Source of the DNA: Cyclobacteriaceae bacterium
Lineage (GTDB): Bacteria; Bacteroidota; Bacteroidia; Cytophagales; Cyclobacteriaceae
Length of the DNA stretch: 5,966 nt
Reading direction: 5' to 3'
Assembly (NCBI GenBank): GCA_029882725.1
Contig: JAOUKG010000197.1
Span: forward strand, 1-5,966
Below, piece by piece: positions 1 through 5,549 of the stretch; the stretch's first letter is position 1; each line of letters starts with the position of its first letter. The translations under genes and the position numbers were made by a program. The notes under the pieces were generated by a model. That model had not been told where the DNA came from. It worked only from the letters and a program-made list of their open reading frames with translations, and did not search any database.

Positions 1-847
1 CATTAAAATCTGTCGAGGAACCTTTATTGTTCCAATCAATTACCGAATACGAATGCAAAGCCACTCCTTCAATTAAAGATTTGGGAATATCTCTCATCAA
101 AACCTCTGTCCAGTGATAATCAGCAACATTGGCACCAGAGGCAATGCGGAAAAGACCATTACTGTTTGACCAATCTGTCATAAACGTAGCATACTGCTTA
201 TAAATATTTGCATAGAACTCAGGAGTCATATGACCACCACACCCCCACATTTCGTTCCCTACTCCCCAATATTTCACATTCCAGGGCTCTTTTCGTCCAT
301 TTTCAACACGTAAATCCGACATTGGACTCGTGCCACTGTGGTTTACATACTGCAACCAATCTGCAAATTCTCTCACCGTACCACTACCTACATTGGCTGC
401 CAAATAAGGTTCTGCGCCAATCAATTCACACATATTCAGGAAATCGTGGGTACCAAAGCTGTTGTCTTCAGTTACACCTCCCCACCATTGGTTAACCATA
501 GTAGGACGATCTTTTTTGGGGCCAATACCATCTTTCCAATGGTAGGTATCAGCAAAACACCCACCCGGCCATCTTAGGTTAGGTATTTGAAGTTCTTTTA
601 ATGCCTGGATGATATCATTTCTTACCCCATCGGTATTGGGAATAGGAGAATCTTCACCTACATAAAATCCTCCATAAATACATCGGCCAAGATGTTCCGC
701 GAAATGTCCGTAAATATGTTTGCTTATTAACGGGGCATCGGCCTTTTTTTCAAAATTCAACACCGTTGGGTATTGAGCAAATACTCCCTGCGCTGTTATA
801 AAAAACAAAACGAGGATGCTTGATTTAGCAAATTGAATAAATTTCAT
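1..847 (-). CDS. GH51 alpha-L-arabinofuranosidase, secreted (N-terminal part, cut by window edge)
   Basis: The minus-strand frame opens with ATG at 847-845 and stays open for 282 codons to the left edge. Residues 1-24 form a signal peptide: a basic start, a hydrophobic stretch ILVLFF, and a VFA|Q signal peptidase I site. The mature protein is therefore probably periplasmic or exported. The GH51 catalytic (beta/alpha)8 barrel follows. HFAEHLGRCIYGG (residues 48-60) carries the substrate-binding Glu51, LRWPGGCFAD spans 91-100, and WGVGNEMWGCGG (194-205) carries the predicted acid/base Glu199. The family hydrolyses terminal alpha-L-arabinofuranosyl groups from arabinan, arabinoxylan and similar glycans. 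Bacteroidota members are usually slightly over 500 residues, so the nucleophile Glu and the C-terminal beta domain lie outside the window. No clear -7 box was found upstream. The family call is very secure; the exact natural substrate is not. Symbols such as abfA are used for relatives but none is assigned here. Confidence 0.95.
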   Translation of the reverse strand, partial: MKFIQFAKSSILVLFFITAQGVFAQYPTVLNFEKKADAPLISKHIYGHFAEHLGRCIYGGFYVGEDSPIPNTDGVRNDIIQALKELQIPNLRWPGGCFADTYHWKDGIGPKKDRPTMVNQWWGGVTEDNSFGTHDFLNMCELIGAEPYLAANVGSGTVREFADWLQYVNHSGTSPMSDLRVENGRKEPWNVKYWGVGNEMWGCGGHMTPEFYANIYKQYATFMTDWSNSNGLFRIASGANVADYHWTEVLMRDIPKSLIEGVALHSYSVIDWNNKGSSTDFN

Positions 848-1260
848 TGAATGTTAATTTTATATTGAACCTGATTTGAGAGTATAATTTAAGATGTTTA
901 TTTTAAACTATAATTATCCATTAATCACAATATGATGAAAGGTTGAACCCACCTAAAACGGGATTGGAAATTGTAAAATAAGTTGTTCTACTACTCCCAA
1001 TAACCTTTTCCCATCATCCATTATTAAACATTATAGTTCAAACTAAGGTGTAATTTCTTAATTATTAAGGCTCCTTTCACTCCTGGAAGGATTTTGCTAC
1101 TATAAATTAAATGTAGATGTTTGAACATTTGCGTTGTACTAATTATAATAAGTGTGTTTTGCACATTTACAAATAATGTCAAGAATTTCCACAAATGCAA
1201 ATTTTGAATCAAAAAATGTTAAAAATACACTAATTTATTTTTGAGAGTAGATTAGATATC

Positions 1261-1439
1261 ACTAGTGTCCGGAAAAACAATAAAATCAGGTAGTTATCGA
1301 TATTCTTATTCAATTCTTAGGCCAGTCTACCCCGAAAAAAGGAACGTATTTGGATTGCCGGCTTTCTTTGTTACTTTCCTTGCAGCAGCAAAGAATGCAA
1401 CTATAAGGAAGAGAGGAATATGGATTTCCGGACACTAGT
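1261..1439. mobile_element. MITE-like element with perfect 15-bp terminal inverted repeats
   Basis: ACTAGTGTCCGGAAA at 1261-1275 is the exact reverse complement of TTTCCGGACACTAGT at 1425-1439, bounding a 179-bp segment with no open reading frame of note. Subterminal ATATTC and GAATAT also match as an inverted pair. The flanks carry GATTA at 1250-1254 and 1441-1445, in register with a decayed target duplication of about 12 bp (7 of 12 positions agree), which is weak support. An inner hairpin-prone stretch has TTCTTTG (1364-1370) against CAAAGAA (1389-1395). The architecture fits a miniature inverted-repeat transposable element or an internally deleted insertion sequence. The parent transposase family is not identifiable from the window. 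The inverted repeat is certain; the mobile interpretation is inference. Confidence 0.6.
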
Positions 1440-1717
1440 TGATTATAAACAGGTGTATGTGAGCGGATGGATATTTCAATTTGGGGAAGTGAGGAGATGT
1501 GGAAGTGCAGAGGGTTTCAATCTTGGGGATATTTCTAAATACAGATATTGAGTTTGGGTTTAAGTTCCTTTAGTAAAAGGTTTGCTTCAAAAGGAAAAAC
1601 AGGAGATTGTTTACAAAACGTGAGGAATTAATAATTACTGAATTATAAAAACAGAGAAAATGGAGTATCTCCCGAAAAGGCGTGGGGCAGGACCTTAAAA
1701 TTTAACCAAATCCAGAT

Positions 1718-1763
1718 TTTACGAACCTTTCGAAGGTTTGGAACCTTCGAAAGGTTTCGTAAA
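1718..1763. repeat. Nested palindromic hairpin (21-bp stem, one bulge)
   Basis: The left arm 1718-1738 pairs with the right arm 1742-1763 across the 3-nt loop TGG. Fifteen pairs are continuous, then T1757 bulges, then six more pairs follow. Each arm is itself nearly palindromic: AACCTTTCGAAGGTT on the left and AACCTTCGAAAGGTT on the right. The DNA could thus form one long hairpin or two small ones. No T-run follows on either strand and no gene ends next to it, so it is not a classic intrinsic terminator. A REP-like dispersed repeat is the best guess. Confidence 0.7.
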
Positions 1764-1961
1764 GTTCGGTAATTATAGACAAAATACCCGTTTTTAAACG
1801 TTTATATCCGTTTCAGTTTAATGCCTCTACACATATAAATACTTCGTTTGATGGAAATGCAAAAAATATATTTTCCTCGTTTTGATATTACTCAGGATCA
1901 TCTATCTCTTACCTTAACCACATTGACCCAGGATTAATCTTTTTTTGTAGAAAGAGAATCA

Positions 1962-1979
1962 AAAATAAACGTTTATTTT
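1962..1979. repeat. 18-bp perfect palindrome with TAAACGTTTA core
   Basis: AAAATAAACGTTTATTTT is a perfect 18-bp palindrome. The 11-mer TAAACGTTTAT at its centre (1966-1976) also occurs at 1795-1805, 171 bp away, and a related GTTTA-T-TAAAC lies at 2083-2093. Such pairs can be binding sites for a dimeric regulator, but AT-rich DNA produces palindromes easily and no regulator gene is nearby. The palindrome is certain; its function is unknown. Confidence 0.4.
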
Positions 1980-2117
1980 CAGGGATATGCGCTTCAGAAT
2001 TTTGAGCTATAATGATTTTTCGTTAGGGAAATAGCACTGACCCCTCCCCGTGTCAAGCTACAATAAAAAGTCCTAATTAGCCGTTTATTAAACACTTAAG
2101 TGAATTTACACCTAGGC

Positions 2118-2567
2118 TTAATCAAAAATATACCGCCAATTTCCGTCCTTTTGTCGTTGCCAAACGGTGCTAAAGTTCCCGGAAGATTTAACCGGATTTC
2201 CGGCACTATCCAGCGTTTGATAGGTATAATTACCATAGGAGTGGGCCATGTCTCCCGATGCTGAAACTTTGATTCGTGTAGGGTACCAGTCAAGTTTTGC
2301 GTTCGGATCCACTCTCGCTTCGTGATAGATGCGTATAGAATCCTTCCCTACAATCCCTTTCCCACCTCGTATAATAATGGCATCATCAGCGGCAAACCAC
2401 TCAAATACCTTCCCAATTCCCTTATCAGAAGCCATTTTCGCAAATTCAGATTCAATTTGTTCGATTTCCTCTTTTGCTGAAGAAGTGGTCTCTGGTGCAG
2501 TACAACTGGAAAAGTATATCAAAAAAAGTCCAAAAATACAAGGTGCACAAGGAGTGCATATTTTCAA
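2118..2567 (-). CDS. DUF4440/SnoaL-like (NTF2-fold) lipoprotein
   Basis: This 149-residue protein has a hydrophobic N-terminus (about residues 11-19) ending in YFSSC, a lipobox with Cys22 as the probable lipidated residue, so it should be membrane-anchored. After a short Ser/Thr/Glu linker comes one NTF2-like domain of the DUF4440 type (about 33-149). Typical family features are WFAADDA at 57-63, IVGKDSI at 72-78, SGDMAHSYGNY at 104-114, and a C-terminal TVWQRQKDGNWRYIFD. Some family members are enzymes or bind small ligands, but no function can be assigned here. The start is TTG at 2567-2565: an in-frame TAA lies four codons upstream, and the first internal Met is residue 45, inside the domain. 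The N-terminus is unusually Cys-rich (4, 7, 10, 22), and Phe at the -3 lipobox position is atypical. It lies 58 bp downstream of galE on the same strand with no obvious terminator between, so cotranscription is possible. Confidence 0.85.
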   Translation of the reverse strand: MKICTPCAPCIFGLFLIYFSSCTAPETTSSAKEEIEQIESEFAKMASDKGIGKVFEWFAADDAIIIRGGKGIVGKDSIRIYHEARVDPNAKLDWYPTRIKVSASGDMAHSYGNYTYQTLDSAGNPVKSSGNFSTVWQRQKDGNWRYIFD

Positions 2568-2625
2568 TAATTGGTTTTAATAAAATTACGAATTATTTAC
2601 TTATATCCTTTATCCCTTTTGCAAT

Positions 2626-3639
2626 CTACATATTACACTGCCACTTCCAGGCGGTTTCCAACATATTGTCCAGACCTCTTTCAGCCTTCCAGCCTAATAC
2701 GCTATTAGCTAAATTGGTATCAGCATATATTTTCTCAACATCACCCGGACGGCGGGGTGAAATTACATAATTCAAAGGCGTACCCGTAACTTTTTCAAAA
2801 CCTTTAATAATTTCCAATACTGTATATCCAGTACCTGTACCCAGATTGAACACTTCGTAACGGCTTGTGTTTTTCTTTTCCAGCAACCTTTTGAGTGCAA
2901 TAACGTGGGCTTTCGCTAAATCAACTACATGTATATAATCCCGCACTGCCGTACCATCGGTGGTATCGTAATCATCTCCAAAAACCGACAACTTTTCTAA
3001 CTCCCCGGCGGCCACTTTTAACAAATAAGGTATCAGGTTATTGGGTATCCCTTGAGGTAATTCTCCAATCAAACCTGAATCATGTGCCCCGATAGGATTA
3101 AAATACCTCAATGAAATAGCATTCATATTTTCGGTAACTGCCATGGTATCACTTATGATTTCCTCGCCTATTTGTTTTGTGTTCCCATAAGGTGATGCTG
3201 CAACCTTTATAGGACTATTTTCCGTTACCGGCAATTCATCAGGTTGGCCATATACTGTACAAGAGGACGAAAATATAAAAGAACCGACGTTATTATCTGT
3301 CATACATTCCAATAAATTTATGATCCCTAAAAGGTTGTTTTTATAGTAAAAAAGAGGCTTTTCAACAGATTCCCCCACAGCTTTCGATGCTGCAAAATGG
3401 ATAACAGCACTGATCTCATGAGCTCTGAAAATTTCTGCAACAGCATTTTTATCTTTTAAATCCGTATGATAAAATATTGGCCGTTTACCACTTATTTTTT
3501 CAATTCTGTCCAACATTTCCTCTTTACTGTTGGATAGATCGTCAATGATTACCACTTCAAACCCCTGATTAAAAAGTTCAATTGTTGTGTGTGAACCAAT
3601 ATATCCTGTACCCCCGGTAACTATTATTTTCCCAGCCAT
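2626..3639 (-). CDS. galE: UDP-glucose 4-epimerase GalE
   Basis: This extended short-chain dehydrogenase interconverts UDP-glucose and UDP-galactose in the cytoplasm with bound NAD. It is the Leloir-pathway step that supplies UDP-Gal for polysaccharides and lipopolysaccharide. Numbered from the ATG at 3639-3637, the protein has 337 residues, like the 338-residue E. coli enzyme. The NAD-binding TGGTGYIGSH is at 8-17, SSSCTVYG at 124-131 carries the catalytic Ser126 (E. coli Ser124), and SPYGNTK carries Tyr151 and Lys155. NLGTGTGYTVLE and RRPGD near the C-terminus are also typical. A TTG five codons upstream (3654) is in frame, but the ATG fits the family start better and follows an A-rich stretch usual in this phylum. 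The residue aligned with E. coli Tyr299, which restricts substrate size, appears to be Ile304, so acetylated UDP-sugars may also be accepted. It is divergent from the glycosyltransferase gene and upstream of the DUF4440 gene. Confidence 0.96.
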   Translation of the reverse strand: MAGKIIVTGGTGYIGSHTTIELFNQGFEVVIIDDLSNSKEEMLDRIEKISGKRPIFYHTDLKDKNAVAEIFRAHEISAVIHFAASKAVGESVEKPLFYYKNNLLGIINLLECMTDNNVGSFIFSSSCTVYGQPDELPVTENSPIKVAASPYGNTKQIGEEIISDTMAVTENMNAISLRYFNPIGAHDSGLIGELPQGIPNNLIPYLLKVAAGELEKLSVFGDDYDTTDGTAVRDYIHVVDLAKAHVIALKRLLEKKNTSRYEVFNLGTGTGYTVLEIIKGFEKVTGTPLNYVISPRRPGDVEKIYADTNLANSVLGWKAERGLDNMLETAWKWQCNM

Positions 3640-3662
3640 TTTTTTTGTTTTCAATTTCGGGA

Positions 3663-3670
3663 TAAAGGTA
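3663..3670 (-). promoter_or_regulatory. Candidate galE -7 box
   Basis: On the minus strand this reads TACCTTTA, seven of eight matches to the Bacteroidota -7 consensus TAnnTTTG. It would place transcription start about 15-20 nt before the galE ATG at 3639. No TTG -33 element is seen at the usual spacing, so the call is tentative. Confidence 0.25.
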
Positions 3671-3687
3671 TTAAAAAGAAATAAAAT

Positions 3688-3695
3688 TATATTTG
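3688..3695 (+). promoter_or_regulatory. Candidate -7 box for the glycosyltransferase transcript
   Basis: TATATTTG is an exact match to TAnnTTTG on the plus strand. Transcription would begin near 3702, leaving a leader of about 190 nt before the glycosyltransferase ATG at 3892. The leader contains a 59-codon open frame that starts at 3716. No good TTG -33 element is visible upstream, so this rests on the -7 match alone. Confidence 0.35.
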
Positions 3696-3891
3696 TTACA
3701 ATACCAGTAAATTCTATGATTGAAAATCTTTGGAATGTCTTATTTAGCTTAAAGAGTAAGCTTGCCTATTTGGATGGGTTTGCCGGGCAAATTCGAATTT
3801 ATGAATTTTATATACCTTGTGCATTTGCCTCTTTTCATACTAAAAAAAGAGAATATTCATTTATTGTAGCCCATTTTGCACAAAGCAAACT

Positions 3892-4935
3892 ATGAAAGCA
3901 GTATTATTCACATCGGGAGATCCCCTCCAACCCACCGGCGGACACATCTATAACCAGAAATTATGCCATCACCTTGTAAGTATGGATGTTTCATGTGAGA
4001 CTATTGTATTACCTGAAAATAAAAATACTCCACGGGAAACAACCTATACTATTCCTGAGAAGTTTTTCAAAACCGATCTGCATTCACCCGACATTATTCT
4101 ATTGGATGGATTGGTTGGAGCTTTTATGGAAAAAGAAATTGTGGATTTTAAAAAAAAGAACCCAAAGATCAAATGGATATACATCAACCATTTGCCTTTG
4201 TATTTAAATAAGGTAAAGCCGGAGTTATTACAAAAGGAAGAAGAGGCCATGCGATCCTGTGATTGTGTTGTAGTTACAGGAAGGTATGCCAAAGAGTTAT
4301 TGTTGAGTTACTATAACAACCTGAATTCTGAATTGATTACCCCGGGTACCACCGCTGTTACTCCTCGCGCCACTTACAATGATGAGTTAAAAACAATCTT
4401 AATGGTGGGTAGTGTTATAGAAAGAAAGGGCTACAACACCGTAATACATGCGTTGGGGAAATTTCGAACACTAAACAATTGGAGATTGGTTATTGCAGGG
4501 AGTATACAATGGGAAAAAGAATATGTAACCTATCTAAATAGACTGATCAAGCAACACCTTTTAAGTGAAAAGATTGAATTATTGGGGGAAACAAACGAAA
4601 TCGATATAGTTAAAGAGTACAAAAGTGCAGATTTATTTGTTTCAGCAAGTACCGAAGAAACCTTCGGAAGGTCGGCAGAAGAGGCTATTCAATTTAAAAT
4701 CCCGGTTGTTTTGAGTAGTATTCCTCCCTATTTGTACAGGTTTTCAAAAACTCCGGTAGAATGGTTCAAACCAAATGTTTCAAATCAATTAAGCCAAATA
4801 TTTGGTAAATATTTACTTTCTCCCAAAGAGTATATTTCCCTTACTAAGAAATGGAAGAACTGGGAACCTACCCCAAGATCATGGACAGCCGTGGCCAATG
4901 ACTGGAAAAATTTATTATTAAAATTACCGTGGTAG
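3892..4935 (+). CDS. GT-B fold glycosyltransferase (GT4-like)
   Basis: This 347-residue cytoplasmic protein shows the two Rossmann-like halves of a GT-B retaining glycosyltransferase. The N-terminal acceptor half (about 1-160) has PTGGHIYNQKL at 14-24, with the Gly-Gly loop seen in GT4 enzymes. The C-terminal donor half begins near ILMVGSVIERKG (169-180), where Arg178 and Lys179 are the likely nucleotide-diphosphate contacts. An E-x7-E motif follows (Glu256 and Glu264, in EETFGRSAEEA), then IPVVLS. No signal peptide or membrane segment is seen. The tail is rich in Trp (321, 324, 331, 338, 347). The donor and acceptor cannot be read from sequence. Divergent galE makes a UDP-hexose donor plausible but unproven. 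The overall style resembles a GT4 subgroup that I recall near pterin-synthase-like genes, but no such gene is in view. The ATG at 3892 overlaps the stop of an upstream 59-codon open frame by ATGA. It converges on ndk with a 36-bp gap. Confidence 0.88.
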   Translation: MKAVLFTSGDPLQPTGGHIYNQKLCHHLVSMDVSCETIVLPENKNTPRETTYTIPEKFFKTDLHSPDIILLDGLVGAFMEKEIVDFKKKNPKIKWIYINHLPLYLNKVKPELLQKEEEAMRSCDCVVVTGRYAKELLLSYYNNLNSELITPGTTAVTPRATYNDELKTILMVGSVIERKGYNTVIHALGKFRTLNNWRLVIAGSIQWEKEYVTYLNRLIKQHLLSEKIELLGETNEIDIVKEYKSADLFVSASTEETFGRSAEEAIQFKIPVVLSSIPPYLYRFSKTPVEWFKPNVSNQLSQIFGKYLLSPKEYISLTKKWKNWEPTPRSWTAVANDWKNLLLKLPW

Positions 4936-4971
4936 AACCACAATGCATTGAGGCCCTACCGCGGGAACAAA

Positions 4972-5391
4972 TTAAAACCTTTCTATAGCAGAAAAGAAGA
5001 AATTTCCTTCAATCTGTGCATTTTCATCTGAATCAGATCCATGAATTGCATTTGCCTCAATAGATTTTGCGAATAATGCTCTGATAGTACCCGGCGCCGC
5101 GTCTTTGGGATTAGTGGCTCCAATCAATTTTCTGAAATCTTCTACTGCATTTTCTTTTTCCAGAATCATTGGAATTATTGCTCCTGAAGACATATATGAA
5201 CATAAATCGGCATAAAAAGGACGTTCTTTATGTACTTCATAAAATTCTCCGGCCCTTTCTGACGACAACTTGGTTTTTTTCATAGCAACAATTCTAAAAC
5301 CAGCTTCCTGGATTATTTTCATTATAGCTCCTGCATTACCAGCACTTACAGCATCCGGCTTAATCATTGTAAATGTTGTATTTACTCCCAT
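4972..5391 (-). CDS. ndk: Nucleoside diphosphate kinase
   Basis: Ndk transfers the gamma-phosphate of a nucleoside triphosphate (mostly ATP) to nucleoside diphosphates through a phosphohistidine intermediate, balancing cytoplasmic NTP and dNTP pools. At 139 residues it has the normal bacterial length. The sequence shows TMIKPDAV at 8-15 with Lys11, the RPFY and GATNPKDAAPGTIR stretches with Arg104, and NAIHGSDS at 114-121 with catalytic His117. All key residues are present. The start is ATG at 5391-5389. No Shine-Dalgarno sequence precedes it, but a perfect TAnnTTTG box lies about 30 nt upstream. The gene converges on the glycosyltransferase and diverges from nrnA. The pairing with nrnA is, as far as I recall, common in Bacteroidota and makes functional sense, since both act on nucleotide pools. 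The family call is essentially certain. Confidence 0.98.
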   Translation of the reverse strand: MGVNTTFTMIKPDAVSAGNAGAIMKIIQEAGFRIVAMKKTKLSSERAGEFYEVHKERPFYADLCSYMSSGAIIPMILEKENAVEDFRKLIGATNPKDAAPGTIRALFAKSIEANAIHGSDSDENAQIEGNFFFSAIERF

Positions 5392-5420
5392 TCGATTATC
5401 TGTTTAGTTGAATATGAGGG

Positions 5421-5428
5421 CAAAATTA
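5421..5428 (-). promoter_or_regulatory. Candidate ndk -7 box
   Basis: Read on the minus strand this is TAATTTTG, an exact TAnnTTTG match. Transcription would start near 5414, giving a leader of about 20 nt before the ndk ATG at 5391. The nearest upstream TTG is too close (11-nt spacer) to be a standard -33 element, so the promoter call rests mainly on the -7 match and its position. Confidence 0.4.
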
Positions 5429-5494
5429 AATAATATTTTCAATAAGTAATGAAAGGTATTACCCTGTTCTTTGCAAGTATGATATACTATTAAA

Positions 5495-5525
5495 TTGTAA
5501 ATCATATAATTTCTTACCAACTTTG
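5495..5525 (+). promoter_or_regulatory. Candidate nrnA promoter (-33 TTG, -7 CAACTTTG)
   Basis: TTG at 5495-5497 is followed by a 20-nt spacer and CAACTTTG at 5518-5525, one mismatch from TAnnTTTG. Both the spacing and the distance to the GTG start at 5550 (about 18 nt from the predicted transcript start) fit a Bacteroidota housekeeping promoter. It sits back to back with the ndk promoter in a 158-bp divergent region. Confidence 0.4.
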
Positions 5526-5549
5526 CGACTTGTTTTTATAAAATAAGGC

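Larger units (their letters stand above)
848..2117. other. Long gene-poor intergenic region with repeats and palindromes
   Basis: About 1.27 kb separates the GH51 start from the stop of the DUF4440 lipoprotein gene. No frame gives a recognisable protein. The part next to GH51 (848-1260) is very AT-rich and presumably holds that gene's promoter, although no good TAnnTTTG box is visible. It contains only small palindromes, such as CTTAA-TTA-TTAAG at 1057-1069. At 1261-1439 lies a MITE-like element. At 1440-1560 there are short G-rich degenerate repeats. At 1718-1763 there is a strong hairpin, and palindromes with a TAAACGTTTA core follow. The region 1851-2012 may be a decayed coding fragment. 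The mixture suggests an accessory or insertion-prone spot. Confidence 0.6.

Noticed and set aside
208..577. Two overlapping plus-strand open frames (208-495 and 338-577)
   Set aside because: They lie antisense to the clearly conserved GH51 reading frame, and their peptides have no recognisable motifs.
1024..1212. 62-codon minus-strand open frame
   Set aside because: It sits in very AT-rich DNA, is rich in Leu, Ile and Lys, has no recognisable motif and no promoter-like box at a sensible distance; probably chance.
1718..1763. Intrinsic terminator
   Set aside because: The hairpin is strong but has no T-run on either strand and no gene end next to it.
2096..2293. 65-codon minus-strand open frame
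   Set aside because: It is in another frame of the DUF4440 gene on the same strand, while the DUF4440 frame has family motifs to its stop.
2329..2770. Plus-strand open frames at 2329-2580 and 2474-2770
   Set aside because: They are antisense to the DUF4440 gene and the end of galE, without motifs of their own.
3640..3654. TTG at 3654 as the galE start
   Set aside because: The ATG at 3639 starts the protein at the usual distance from the NAD-binding motif and gives a normal family length; the extra five residues are mostly Lys.
3587..3715. N-terminal extension of the leader frame back to 3587
   Set aside because: This part is antisense to the start of galE and lies upstream of the only good plus-strand -7 box, so only the section from ATG 3716 is worth considering.
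3986..4292. Open frames 3986-4207 (plus) and 4044-4292 (minus)
   Set aside because: Both are shadows within the glycosyltransferase gene, whose own frame carries the GT-B motifs.
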